Position numbers and translations under genes: made by a program. A DNA stretch of 64,000 nucleotides, from positions 248,001-312,000 of the forward strand of contig NZ_WASO01000015.1 in NCBI RefSeq assembly GCF_009712605.1. Reading direction: 5' to 3'. Shown here in pieces: positions 34,725 to 43,085 of the stretch (position 1 is the stretch's first letter; every line of letters starts with the position of its first letter). The notes below the pieces were generated by a model. The model searched no databases, was not told where the DNA came from, and saw only the letters and a program-made list of their open reading frames with translations. The DNA is from Paludibacter sp. Its GTDB lineage: Bacteria > Bacteroidota > Bacteroidia > Bacteroidales > Paludibacteraceae.

Positions 34725-35675
34725 ATGACCCTACGAAACCTGTTTTTTATCGCCTGTAGTCTGTTTTTTGTTCATTGCACCGTCAGCGTAGCTGCAAACA
34801 ACGCCGAACCTAGCCGACAAAAAGGATACAATGCTGCGGTAGCTTATGCCGACGGATTTGTGGTTGCCGGTACGGAAGGGAAAATAGACAGGCTCTCCAG
34901 ATCGGGGGCAGTGGTTAAATCGGAAAAGTTTGCAGGAGTCGAATTCAACGCGCTGGTAGTACACGACCAGACGATTGTGGCTGCCGGAGAAATGGGAGCC
35001 CTGCTGATTTCGTCAAACAACGGCGAATTCAAACCGATTGACAGCGGGACGGATAAAACCATTCATTCCCTTGCCTTCTTCAGCGACAAAATAATTGGTG
35101 GAACGGATCAGGGCGAGATTGTCGCGGAAACAGGGAATGGTACATTCCATAAAATTCCGTTAGCGCTGAAGGGAAATATCGTCTCCTTGTCGGCCAATGT
35201 CTCGGAGTGTTATGGGGTGACCGATGCCGGAGAGATTATTCGCTCCAAAGACGGGATACAGTGGACCATAACCGATTTCAATACCCAGTATGCGGGCTAT
35301 TACAAACCCTGTGTCTTTACGCGGGTGCTTGCGGTGGATGGCCGGATTGCCATCGCTGGGAAAAGAAACGACGGCTCGCCGGTATTGTTTTTTTCAACGC
35401 AGGGAAATGTGTGGACCGACCGTATACTGGATTACACCAATGACGAGCGGCAAATGAACAGTCCGACCGAAATACTCAACGACATTTACTACTACTATCC
35501 CGAAGATCTCTATTTCCTTGCCTGCAATAATGGAATAATGATGCAGATTCCCTCCTGTTCGCACTGCAACAAACTGATCCCGATCGGCACCGACGATCTG
35601 CGGTGCATGGCTTTCAATGGAAACGTATTGCTTTTTGCCGGATCGAACTACAGTATCAAAGCGGTCGATATGTGA
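34725..35675 (+). CDS. secreted beta-propeller-like protein of unknown function
   Basis: A 316-residue protein with a hydrophobic signal (about 1-23, CTVSVAANN; a cysteine at about 19 leaves a lipoprotein possible). The rest is made of repeating beta-strand units such as DGFVVAGTEGKIDRLSRSG, QTIVAAGEMGALLISSNNGEF, DKIIGGTDQGEIVAETGNG and ECYGVTDAGEIIRSKDGIQW, the pattern of sortilin/BNR- or YCF48-like propellers. No catalytic motif is recognisable. It is downstream of the long GH3 gene and shares its more C/G-rich codon use, so both may have arrived together. It may bind glycan or assist assembly on the surface, but nothing in the sequence proves this. Confidence 0.55.
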   Translation: MTLRNLFFIACSLFFVHCTVSVAANNAEPSRQKGYNAAVAYADGFVVAGTEGKIDRLSRSGAVVKSEKFAGVEFNALVVHDQTIVAAGEMGALLISSNNGEFKPIDSGTDKTIHSLAFFSDKIIGGTDQGEIVAETGNGTFHKIPLALKGNIVSLSANVSECYGVTDAGEIIRSKDGIQWTITDFNTQYAGYYKPCVFTRVLAVDGRIAIAGKRNDGSPVLFFSTQGNVWTDRILDYTNDERQMNSPTEILNDIYYYYPEDLYFLACNNGIMMQIPSCSHCNKLIPIGTDDLRCMAFNGNVLLFAGSNYSIKAVDM

Positions 35676-35718
35676 TGCATTTCATCCCGCCGGAATCGAA
35701 GATCAGCGAAGCTAACTT

Positions 35719-35747
35719 GTCCCGTCGGATTTGCAATCCGACGACGG
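35719..35747. repeat. REP-like palindrome, left copy beside the RAYT gene
   Basis: A 29-base unit starting GTCCCGTCGGAT contains the hairpin CGTCGGAT-TTGCA-ATCCGACG (35723-35743). Its exact reverse complement lies at 36429-36457, on the other side of the RAYT pseudogene. A weaker related hairpin, GGAT-TTGTA-ATCC, follows at 35760-35772. Confidence 0.8.
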
Positions 35748-35831
35748 CAAAGAGTATTAGGATTTGTAATCCGATGAAGCTTGAAGCATAGCAAATCGAA
35801 AGTCAGAGAAGCTCATCACAGTCCGATTGAC

Positions 35832-36374
35832 TTATACCACCACCACTGGCAGCAATCCTTTTCCACCGGCGTAATCTATCGCCGAACTATACTGATATTC
35901 TTGAGGTAAGTTTACGATTTCTGCCTTTACGGGATTGTTGTGTATATACTCCATTTTTTGTTCGAAATAATCGTTTAAGAAAACCTCCTGGATGTCTGTG
36001 CCTTCCTGCCAGAATCTGAAATTCTTTATCTTTTTATCGTTGCGACCACTAAACTCAAATCTGTCAAGCATCCATTCTCTGCGGCTTTCTGTTACTTCGT
36101 GTTGTAAAGTGTCGATCAGTTTCTTACTGGTGTATTTTTTGAAGTCTCGCATGATGTCAGACACGGAGTTCTCTCCGATTATTCCAACCAGCAAATGCAG
36201 ATGATTCGTCATTAATACCCACGCATATACCTCTATTCATTTGTTTTGTATGCAATAATTCAAAGATTCCAGTACAACATGCTTATATGCCGGACGGGTA
36301 AACAGATCAATCCAATCAACGACGGTTGTGGTAATAAAGTAAACTTGCCCGTTTATCCTATGTTGAATTTTCAT
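35832..36374 (-). pseudogene. REP-associated tyrosine transposase (RAYT, Y1 type), interrupted by an in-frame TGA
   Basis: Read from ATG 36374, the frame gives MKIQHRINGQVYFITTTVV and continues to a TGA at 36239-36237 (codon 46). After that stop the same frame continues without a break: IEVYAWVLMTNHLHLLVG, the HUH motif of Y1 transposases, then MRDFKKYTSKKL with the candidate catalytic tyrosine, and YIHNNPVKAEIV near the end. Whole length would be 180 residues, the normal RAYT size. A family-typical residue at the stop is glycine (GGA), so a single G to T change explains it. RAYTs are single-copy transposases that act on REP sequences, and exact inverted REP-like palindromes flank this gene. 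Either the gene is dead or the stop is a sequencing error. Confidence 0.85.
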
Positions 36375-36428
36375 AAACGTCTCTGTTGTATTTCTTTTTT
36401 GCGGGATCTCAGATCCCTATGCTCCATT

Positions 36429-36457
36429 CCGTCGTCGGATTGCAAATCCGACGGGAC
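36429..36457. repeat. REP-like palindrome, right copy beside the RAYT gene
   Basis: Exact reverse complement of the 29-base unit at 35719-35747; the hairpin here is CGTCGGAT-TGCAA-ATCCGACG (36433-36453). With the left copy it brackets the RAYT pseudogene in inverted orientation. The right flank GGGACGGG is also shared with the half-copies at 36738 and 37293. Confidence 0.8.
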
Positions 36458-36502
36458 GGGATTTCGCTGTTGCTGATTTTCAATTGTAATTTGATGGGAC
36501 AG

Positions 36503-36532
36503 AACCATTTTCCTGACGTCAGGAAAATGGTT
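36503..36532. repeat. perfect 30-base palindrome
   Basis: Two 15-base halves are exact reverse complements with no spacer; the centre reads CCTGACGTCAGG. It lies just upstream (in RAYT orientation) of the right REP-like copy and is in no gene. As DNA it could extrude a cruciform or bind a dimeric protein. Confidence 0.85.
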
Positions 36533-36582
36533 TTCCGGTCTCGTCGCTTTCCAATTCCAAATTCAGGGACGTTAGTCCTGTA

Positions 36583-36705
36583 GTCTTGGTAGTAATGCAG
36601 AGATATTGAAACCGGAGGAGCGTAGCTCTGATGCCTTAGGGTAATGTCGTAGATGTCAGGACTACATCCCTCCGCTTTTGCGTTGTTCTTTTTTGCTACC
36701 AAGAC
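36583..36705. repeat. inverted repeat, MITE-like intergenic element
   Basis: GTCTTGGTAG (36583-36592) pairs with CTACCAAGAC (36696-36705). Between them lie smaller palindromes, for example GAGC-GTA-GCTC near 36615, and a repeat of AGGACTACA against TGTAGTCCT-like sequence. Just outside, GGAGCTACGCCCCTCTCTAG continues the pattern. No real gene fits; a 121-codon minus-strand frame here is made of repeat sequence. Confidence 0.55.
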
Positions 36706-36737
36706 GGCGGAGCTACGCCCCTCTCTAGAGGTAGTTA

Positions 36738-36753
36738 AATCCGACGGGACGGG
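36738..36753. repeat. half REP-like unit (left of the lipoprotein gene)
   Basis: The 16 bases AATCCGACGGGACGGG equal the right half of the REP-like unit at 36429-36457 plus its flank. The same 16 bases recur in the same orientation at 37293-37308, on the other side of a small lipoprotein gene. Confidence 0.7.
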
Positions 36754-36761
36754 AAATTTTA

Positions 36762-37244
36762 TTATTTCCACCAAATATTCTGACTTTTATATTCCCAGTC
36801 AAAGGCTTTGTATAATAATAATTTGCCCTCAACGCCATGTCCGTTCTTAAATGGATCGTCTGCAAATTTCTGGAAATATTCATTGTGGATATACCACTTA
36901 CCATCAATCTTTTTCATAAATGCAGTTTTATAAATTGTGTCTTGCCCAACAGAAAATTTATAAAATACAAGTGTCAAGTTTTTATCTGGTACAGAACTAG
37001 TTTCAGGGATAACAAGCGAGTTGAGTATCTCATCTTTATGTTTTGACCAAAAATAAGCTCTGTCATTTAATTGTACATTATCATATAAGTAGCAATCGTA
37101 TTCAAGTTGTGATTTCAGAGTATTCGAAATGGTAGAAGATGCATATACTTTCTTAAATGAAAAGGTCCTGGAATTAGAAGTCGCACTATTGCGCGAGCAA
37201 CCAATCACCAAAATAATTGAAAAGAAAAATAAGAGTTTTTTCAT
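36762..37244 (-). CDS. small predicted lipoprotein of unknown function
   Basis: A 160-residue protein with a lipoprotein signal (MKKLLFFFSIILVIGCS, lipobox cysteine at residue 16). The mature part has a sequence like DTIYKTAFMKKIDGKWYIHNEYFQKF, similar in style to small NTF2-like or DUF4878-type folds, but no family is assigned. It is AT-rich compared with the genes around it and is bracketed by two direct copies of a 16-base half-REP, so it may have moved in as a unit. The frame stops close to the left half-REP. It is on the opposite strand to the glycan genes and the same strand as the zinc-ribbon gene upstream of it. Confidence 0.6.
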   Translation of the reverse strand: MKKLLFFFSIILVIGCSRNSATSNSRTFSFKKVYASSTISNTLKSQLEYDCYLYDNVQLNDRAYFWSKHKDEILNSLVIPETSSVPDKNLTLVFYKFSVGQDTIYKTAFMKKIDGKWYIHNEYFQKFADDPFKNGHGVEGKLLLYKAFDWEYKSQNIWWK

Positions 37245-37292
37245 GAGAATAATAGTTTGTCAATGATAGTTGGATGTTGTATTTGTATTAAA

Positions 37293-37308
37293 AATCCGAC
37301 GGGACGGG
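37293..37308. repeat. half REP-like unit (right of the lipoprotein gene)
   Basis: AATCCGACGGGACGGG, identical to 36738-36753 and in direct orientation. It lies between the lipoprotein start (37244) and the end of the zinc-ribbon gene (37331). Confidence 0.7.
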
Positions 37309-37330
37309 CAGGTATTGCTTGTACACAATG

Positions 37331-37885
37331 TTATGGTCTGTTTTCTTCCTTTTTGTCCATAGACTCCATTGATTTGTCAACACGTATTTCGTCTTCAATT
37401 GCCTCTTTTACTTTGGGTTTTACGTTTTTTAAACCATTCAGGTAGTCGAAAATGTAGAAGTAGAATTTTCTAAATTCTTCATCATCATCTAATAATTCGA
37501 CTAATTCTTCGTCTTTAATGTAAACTTGAATCTCTTTTTTTAATATATTTCTTGCTATTTTTTTTATAAAATCATAGGCTAAATTTCCAACAATGCCACT
37601 TATAACAGAAGTCGCTATCAAATAATAAAGTTCATTAACTGGCTCTAATGCAAACCTAATGTAGATGTCTTCATCATTTTCATAGACAGATTCATAGATT
37701 TCTCTATATTGATACCCAAAATAAACGGAATTGAATGATACTTTTAAAAGGCTTTCTAATTCTGCATATTTAATTGAAAAGTCACAATGGGGACATTTAA
37801 ATACTTTTTCTTCATTGTTAAATTTCGAGACTGTTTGACAACGAATGCAAATGTCAAATTGTCTATTTTGTGGATAATGATTCAT
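37331..37885 (-). CDS. zinc-ribbon protein with a glycine-rich hydrophobic helix, unknown function
   Basis: A 184-residue protein. The N-terminus carries a four-cysteine ribbon, CIRCQTVSKFNNEEKVFKCPHC (cysteines at about 13, 16, 31, 34), followed by an acidic helical part. In the middle is a hydrophobic, glycine-containing segment (about 88-112, LIATSVISGIVGNLAYDFIKK), then a charged C-terminus ending KKEENRP. No family is recognised. Similar short hydrophobic segments of the form GIxGNxxYD occur in assorted uncharacterised bacterial proteins, so a membrane-linked or oligomerising role is possible. It is AT-rich, stands alone, and lies in the repeat-rich accessory patch; acquisition by transfer is plausible. 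Confidence 0.6.
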   Translation of the reverse strand: MNHYPQNRQFDICIRCQTVSKFNNEEKVFKCPHCDFSIKYAELESLLKVSFNSVYFGYQYREIYESVYENDEDIYIRFALEPVNELYYLIATSVISGIVGNLAYDFIKKIARNILKKEIQVYIKDEELVELLDDDEEFRKFYFYIFDYLNGLKNVKPKVKEAIEDEIRVDKSMESMDKKEENRP

Positions 37886-38337
37886 TATTAATAAATTATA
37901 TTGTATTCACTTTTTAACTTTCCGCTAACGTTTTGTTTACGAATCTTCGTTAATTTTCGACTTATCTTGCTGTGTAAATGCAAATTGTGTTTAGTGGTAT
38001 TTTTTGGATCAAATATAAGATAATCAATATGATATGGTGATATATTAGATGCTTGTTTCTTTGAATACACGCAATAAGTGTCTGCTTGTAAATATAAAAA
38101 CTTTTTTTAATATAAAACATAAATTTTCTGTTGGAGTTTTCAATGGATATATCTGCATTGGATTCTTTATGTGTTATGGTTAATTTGCTGAATGCCATTT
38201 GTCTTTTACTGCAATATGCATCCACAAATCTCCACATTTTCAAATCCTCAAATCTTCCTATTTCCTCGGATATTTTTTGTAATTTTGCAGGTCAAAACCG
38301 AAAGGTTATCTTGTTCACTAATAATCGCTTAACTTTT
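37886..38337. other. AT-rich intergenic region upstream of valS
   Basis: About 450 bases between a minus-strand gene and valS, hence divergent. The valS frame stays open upstream to an ATG at 38131, but that extension is low-complexity, AT-rich and unlike any valyl-tRNA synthetase N-terminus, so it is treated as untranslated. Apart from the candidate promoter at 38280-38287, I see no gene or RNA here. Confidence 0.5.
38280..38287 (+). promoter_or_regulatory. candidate -7 promoter element for valS
   Basis: TAATTTTG fits TAnnTTTG, 50 bases before the valS ATG. No clear TTG box is present 19-21 bases upstream, so confidence is low. Confidence 0.35.
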
Positions 38338-40953
38338 ATGGAATTAGCAAGTAAATACAACCCCTCCGAAGTAGAATCGAAATGGTACCAGTATTGGCTG
38401 GATAACGGATTTTTCAAATCGAAACCCGACGGACGGGAACCTTATACTATCGTCATCCCTCCTCCCAACGTAACCGGTGTGTTGCACATGGGCCACATGC
38501 TCAACAATACCATTCAGGATATTTTGGTGCGTCGTGCCCGTATGCTGGGCAAGAATGCCTGCTGGGTGCCGGGAACCGACCACGCTTCTATTGCTACCGA
38601 AGCCAAAGTGGTGGGAAAACTTGCTGCCGAAGGAATCAAAAAGACCGACCTCTCCCGTGATGAGTTTTTGGAACATGCCTGGGAATGGACCCGCAAGCAT
38701 GGCGGTATCATTCTGGAACAGTTGAAAAAGCTCGGCGCTTCCTGCGACTGGGATCGTACCTGTTTTACCATGGATGAGGCTCGTTCCGAAAGCGTTATCA
38801 AGGTGTTTGTCGATCTTTACAACAAAGGCTTGATCTACCGCGGCGTGCGCATGGTCAACTGGGATCCGAAGGCGCTGACCGCTCTTTCCGACGAAGAGGT
38901 GATCTACAAGGAACAAAACGGAAAATTGTATTACCTGCGCTATAAAATCGAGGGTGAAGAAGGTTATGCCGTTGTGGCAACTACCCGTCCCGAGACCATC
39001 ATGGGCGATACTGCCATGTGTATCAACCCGAACGATCCGAAGAACACGCACCTGAAAGGTAAAAAGGTGATTGTTCCTTTGGTAAATCGTGCTATTCCGG
39101 TGATTGAAGACGACTACGTGGACATCGAGTTCGGTACCGGTTGCCTGAAAGTGACTCCTGCGCACGACGTGAACGACTATATGCTGGGCGAAAAATACAA
39201 CTTGCCCTCTATTGATATTTTTAACGATAACGGAACATTGAGCGAAGCTGCCGGTTTGTATGTCGGCATGGATCGTTTCGATGTTCGCAAACAAATCGAG
39301 AAAGACCTGGCCGATGCCGGTCTGCTCGAAAAGGTGGAAGATTACACCAACAAGGTGGGTTTCTCTGAACGTACCAATGTGCCCATTGAACCGAAGCTTT
39401 CCATGCAGTGGTTCCTTAAGATGGAGCAACTCTCAAAACCGGCTCTCGAAGCGGTGATGAGCGACGAAATAAAACTGGTTCCCGCCAAATTCAAAAATAC
39501 CTACCGTCATTGGATGGAGAACGTGAAGGACTGGTGTATCTCCCGTCAGTTGTGGTGGGGGCACCGTATCCCGGCCTATTTCCTTCCGAAGGGTGGGGTA
39601 GTGGTTGGCGAAACCAAAGAAGAGGCTTATCAAAATGCATTGGCCAAGGTGGACTATCCGTTGACAATTGACGAACTTCGTCAGGATGAGGATGTGCTCG
39701 ATACCTGGTTCTCGTCGTGGTTGTGGCCGATCTCTGTTTTCGACGGCATCAATCACCCCGAAAACGAAGATGTGAATTACTATTACCCAACCAGCGACCT
39801 GGTTACCGGTCCTGATATTCTGTTCTTCTGGGTGGCCCGTATGATTATTTCGGGTTACGAATACCGTCAGAAGCCTTGTTTTAACAATGTTTACCTCACC
39901 GGTATCGTTCGCGACAAACAGGGCCGCAAGATGTCGAAATCGCTGGGTAACTCACCCGAACCGCTGAACCTGATCGAGCAGTTCGGTGCCGACGGTGTGC
40001 GTATGGGTATGATGCTGGCTGCGCCTGCCGGTAACGACGTGTTGTTCGACGAATCGCTTTGCGAACAGGGACGTAACTTCAATAACAAAATCTGGAATGC
40101 TCTCCGCCTTGTAAAAGGGTGGGAGGTTGCCGATATTGCACAACCCGAATCGTCTCAAATTGCTATCAAATGGTTCGACGCAAAATTGAGCCAAACTATT
40201 GAAGAAGTAGACGATCTGTTCGGTAAATACCGTTTGAGCGAAGCGTTAATGGCGGTTTACAAACTCTTCTGGGACGAGTTTTCGGCCTGGTATCTTGAGT
40301 TAATCAAACCGGCTTACCAGCAACCGATCGACAAAGCGACACTGGATGCAACTATCGGTTTCTTCGAAAAACTGCTGAAGATGCTCCATCCGTTTATGCC
40401 GTTTATCACCGAAGAGCTCTATCACGCTTTGGGTGAACGCGCCGAAACCGACAGTATCATGGTAAGTGTCATGCCGAAAGCAGGTGTAATCGATGAGGCA
40501 TTGCTGGCCCAGTTCGAACAAACCAAAGAGATTATTGCGGGTATCCGTACCATCCGTCTCGAAAAGAACATTCCGAATAAGGAACAACTGGCCTTGCAGG
40601 TGGTTGGAAATGAAGCATTGGCTTTACCGTCGGTAGTAGAAAAAATGGCGAATCTTTCGGCGGTGGAAATCGTGGCCGAAAAAGTGGCAGGTGCCGGATC
40701 TTTTATGGTTGGTACTACCGAATATGCCGTGCCGCTCGGTTCTCTTATCGACGTGGAAGCCGAACTGAAAAAGCAACAGGAAGAGATCGCTTACCTCGAA
40801 GGCTTCCTTGTTTCGGTGAACAAGAAACTGAGCAACGAGAAATTTGTGGCCAATGCCAAACCCGAAGTTGTGGCTAACGAACGTAAAAAACTGGCCGATG
40901 CCGAAAGCAAAATCGCTTCGCTGAAAGAGAGCATCGCCGCATTGTCGAAATAA
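38338..40953 (+). CDS. valS: valyl-tRNA synthetase
   Basis: An 871-residue class I synthetase that attaches valine to its tRNA in the cytoplasm. The HIGH signature is HMGH at residues 50-53 within [17 protein letters not shown], and the KMSKS signature is exact at 531-535 ([14 protein letters not shown]). The editing domain lies between (about 190-340; [15 protein letters not shown]), followed by the anticodon-binding helical domain and a C-terminal coiled coil (about 800-871) typical of ValRS. The ATG at 38338 ([16 protein letters not shown]) matches the family's N-terminus; the upstream in-frame ATG does not. An inositol-monophosphatase-family gene begins 2 bases after the stop codon, so the two are co-transcribed. 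Confidence 0.97.
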   Translation: MELASKYNPSEVESKWYQYWLDNGFFKSKPDGREPYTIVIPPPNVTGVLHMGHMLNNTIQDILVRRARMLGKNACWVPGTDHASIATEAKVVGKLAAEGIKKTDLSRDEFLEHAWEWTRKHGGIILEQLKKLGASCDWDRTCFTMDEARSESVIKVFVDLYNKGLIYRGVRMVNWDPKALTALSDEEVIYKEQNGKLYYLRYKIEGEEGYAVVATTRPETIMGDTAMCINPNDPKNTHLKGKKVIVPLVNRAIPVIEDDYVDIEFGTGCLKVTPAHDVNDYMLGEKYNLPSIDIFNDNGTLSEAAGLYVGMDRFDVRKQIEKDLADAGLLEKVEDYTNKVGFSERTNVPIEPKLSMQWFLKMEQLSKPALEAVMSDEIKLVPAKFKNTYRHWMENVKDWCISRQLWWGHRIPAYFLPKGGVVVGETKEEAYQNALAKVDYPLTIDELRQDEDVLDTWFSSWLWPISVFDGINHPENEDVNYYYPTSDLVTGPDILFFWVARMIISGYEYRQKPCFNNVYLTGIVRDKQGRKMSKSLGNSPEPLNLIEQFGADGVRMGMMLAAPAGNDVLFDESLCEQGRNFNNKIWNALRLVKGWEVADIAQPESSQIAIKWFDAKLSQTIEEVDDLFGKYRLSEALMAVYKLFWDEFSAWYLELIKPAYQQPIDKATLDATIGFFEKLLKMLHPFMPFITEELYHALGERAETDSIMVSVMPKAGVIDEALLAQFEQTKEIIAGIRTIRLEKNIPNKEQLALQVVGNEALALPSVVEKMANLSAVEIVAEKVAGAGSFMVGTTEYAVPLGSLIDVEAELKKQQEEIAYLEGFLVSVNKKLSNEKFVANAKPEVVANERKKLADAESKIASLKESIAALSK

Positions 40954-40955
40954 GA

Positions 40956-41747
40956 ATGGATTACGAAGAACTTTGCCTTTCCGTTTGCGAAATTGCCCGG
41001 AAGGCTGGCGGTTTTATAGCCAATGAACGCAAGCATTTTAGTCTGGATAAGGTTGAAAGTAAAGGCTTGCACGATTTGGTGAGCTACGTGGATAAGACCT
41101 CCGAAAAAGTGATTATCGAAGCGCTTTCGACATTACTGCCCGAGTCGGGCTTTATTGCCGAAGAGGGTACTTCCAATAAAAAAGGGGAACGTTTCAACTG
41201 GGTAATCGATCCGTTGGACGGAACCACCAACTTTATTCAGGGCGTACCGGTTTATGCCGTTAGCATCGGATTGCTCGAAGGAGAAGAACTGGTGCTAGGT
41301 GTGGTGTATGAAATTTGCCGCGACGAGTGTTTCTTTTCGTGGAAAGGAGGCAAAGCCTATTTGAACGGCGACGAGATTCACGTTTCGAAAACCTCTGAAA
41401 TGCACGATGCTTTACTGGCAACGGGCTTTCCTTATTCCAACTTCTCGCAACTCGATAGTTACATGGGGTTATTGAAGTGGTTGCTGACAGAAGCCCGTGG
41501 CGTACGTCGTCTGGGTTCTGCCGCTACCGATCTGGCTTACGTGGCCTGTGGTCGTTTCGATGCATTTTTCGAATACGATCTTAAACCGTGGGATGTTGCC
41601 GCTGGTGCATTTATCGTGCTACAGGCAGGTGGAAAGATTGCAGATTTCAACCGTGGAGAAAGTTATCTCTTCGGAGGTGAGATTATAGCATCCAATGCTC
41701 CGTTGCTTGCTGAAATGCAGCAGAAGGTAGATGAGTTTATGAATTGA
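40956..41747 (+). CDS. inositol monophosphatase family protein (SuhB/CysQ-like)
   Basis: A 263-residue magnesium-dependent phosphatase of the inositol monophosphatase family. Motifs: GFIAEEGT with the first metal-binding glutamate pair (about 65-72), WVIDPLDGTTNF (about 84-95) and WDVAAGAFIVLQAGG (about 210-224). The length is standard. Substrate could be inositol-1-phosphate or another sugar or nucleotide phosphate; family membership alone cannot tell. It follows valS with a 2-base gap and ends before a long non-coding repeat-like stretch. In E. coli SuhB also takes part in ribosomal RNA transcription, but that function cannot be assumed here. Confidence 0.88.
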   Translation: MDYEELCLSVCEIARKAGGFIANERKHFSLDKVESKGLHDLVSYVDKTSEKVIIEALSTLLPESGFIAEEGTSNKKGERFNWVIDPLDGTTNFIQGVPVYAVSIGLLEGEELVLGVVYEICRDECFFSWKGGKAYLNGDEIHVSKTSEMHDALLATGFPYSNFSQLDSYMGLLKWLLTEARGVRRLGSAATDLAYVACGRFDAFFEYDLKPWDVAAGAFIVLQAGGKIADFNRGESYLFGGEIIASNAPLLAEMQQKVDEFMN

Positions 41748-41804
41748 TCAAGCAGATCCAATCTTTGGAGGTGTTGCTGTTTCCTCTTGATTACAGGATT
41801 AATT

Positions 41805-42240
41805 TGCTTTTTGCCTGCGGCAAGGCCTTACTTTTTGCGCCAAAAAGTAAGCAAAAACATTGACGGAAAGAACTCGTTCGCTCGGCCATGAAACATTTTT
41901 CCATAACCAAACGTTGGTAACTGGCCTACTCACTCAAACAGCTTTCCGTCTGTTTGGTATTCTTTGTTTATCCTTCGGATCTGGTTGTTCATAGATCATA
42001 AAAATATTTCGATTCTATTTTTAAGTGTCTTGCTCATGCAGATTGGAGCGGCCTTGTCCGATGAGCCAAAAAACAAGAGAAGCGACGCAAAAATCGTCCT
42101 TGTTTGAAGTTATCGACGGAAGGAGATAACGAGTTTGGGCGATTTTCGTCGATGAGCGCCAGTTTTTTGAGCGAAGCGGGCATAGCCTTGACTTTTTTGT
42201 TTACTTTTTGTGTCAAGGCAAAAAGTAAAAGCAGGCCTGG
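41805..42240. repeat. interspersed-repeat-like non-coding element
   Basis: About 435 bases bounded by related sequences. Left: a hairpin CTTACTTTTT-GCGCC-AAAAAGTAAG (41827-41851). Right: TTACTTTTTG (42201-42210) with CAAAAAGTAA (42219-42228), interleaved with GCCTTGAC (42185-42192) and GTCAAGGC (42212-42219). The interior has no convincing gene; a 60-codon minus-strand frame (42034-42216) looks spurious. I recall closely similar text in other Bacteroidota genomes, often miscalled as small proteins, so it is probably a widespread repeat family. Confidence 0.5.
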
Positions 42241-42326
42241 GTTTCTATATGTAAAAAAATTATATGTTACAGATAGAAGATCATGTTGATGTGTTGTCCT
42301 GGGCTTAGGGAAATTTGAGTACGCAT

Positions 42327-42368
42327 AAAAAAGCGGTCGTTCTGCATAAGCAAAACGACCGCTTTTTT
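42327..42368. terminator. bidirectional rho-independent terminator
   Basis: A 15-base stem (42327-42341 with 42354-42368): AAAAAAGCGGTCGTT pairs exactly with AACGACCGCTTTTTT around a 12-base loop. A runs on one side and T runs on the other make it work both ways. On the minus strand it lies 18 bases beyond the end of the OmpA-family gene. Confidence 0.9.
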
Positions 42369-42386
42369 ATGTTGCAAACGTTCGGT

Positions 42387-43085
42387 TTATTTCAATGTGC
42401 CGTCATTAGCTTGTTGAATCATAGTCGAGTTAGCCGAGATGAAAACTTCTACGCGACGGTTTTGTGCACGACCTGCTGCTGTACTGTTGTTAGCTACAGG
42501 ATTGTCCCATGCTTTACCAATTGTTGAAAGACGAGCACTTTCGATACCACTGTTGTTCAGGTATTGTCCAACCGCATTGGCACGTTCCTGTGATAAGCGC
42601 TGATTAAGTGCCAAACTTCCGGTATTGTCTGTATATCCGTAGATAGTAACGTCTGTTTGAGCATTGTTTTTCAATGAAGCGGCAAATTTGGTAAGAGCAT
42701 CTTTTGAAGAAGTGCTGAGGGTACTTTTACCTGTGCTGAACAGGATTCCTTCAGCAAAAGTTACTTTGATAGCTTCGAGGTTGTTTGCGTCTTTTACGGT
42801 TTCAACCTGAGCGCCCTGTATTTTTGCCAGTTCTTCTTTTTGTTTGTCCATTTTCTTGCCGATGATTACACCGGTAGTAGCACCAACGGCTGTACCTACA
42901 GCAGCACCGATAATAGCGCCTTTGCCTTTTCCGAACAATGCGCCTACGCCGGCACCAAGTGCTGCACCTGCACCACCACCCAAAAGTCCGCCTTTAGCAG
43001 TATTGCTCATGCTTGCACAACCTGACACTAGAATAGCTCCACAAAGAGCTAACGAAATAATTACATTTGATTTTTTCATTGCCAT
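42387..43085 (-). CDS. OmpA-family outer-membrane lipoprotein
   Basis: A 232-residue lipoprotein: signal MAMKKSNVIISLALCGAIL with lipobox LVSGC (cysteine at about 22), a glycine-zipper segment (about 30-75; GGLLGGGAGAALGAGVGALF, AIIGAAVGTAVGATTGVIIG), then an OmpA C-terminal peptidoglycan-binding domain (about 105-220; FSTGKSTLSTSS, IYGYTDNTGSLALNQRLSQERA, NRRVEVFI). It anchors the outer membrane to the wall. Start 43085 or 43079 is used; the longer frame from 43133 begins with an AT-rich non-signal stretch. A TATTTTTG element on the minus strand at 43138-43131 may be its -7 box. The strong terminator at 42327-42368 ends the gene. Confidence 0.92.
   Translation of the reverse strand: MAMKKSNVIISLALCGAILVSGCASMSNTAKGGLLGGGAGAALGAGVGALFGKGKGAIIGAAVGTAVGATTGVIIGKKMDKQKEELAKIQGAQVETVKDANNLEAIKVTFAEGILFSTGKSTLSTSSKDALTKFAASLKNNAQTDVTIYGYTDNTGSLALNQRLSQERANAVGQYLNNSGIESARLSTIGKAWDNPVANNSTAAGRAQNRRVEVFISANSTMIQQANDGTLK

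Noticed and set aside
36409-36774. 121-codon frame on the minus strand between the RAYT and lipoprotein genes
   Set aside because: Its sequence is made of the REP-like units, the perfect palindrome and the inverted repeat; no protein-like pattern.
38131-38337. N-terminal extension of valS
   Set aside because: In frame, but AT-rich and not like any valyl-tRNA synthetase; the conserved N-terminus starts at 38338.
42034-42216. 60-codon minus-strand frame inside the repeat-like element
   Set aside because: Looks like a mis-called protein from a widespread non-coding repeat.
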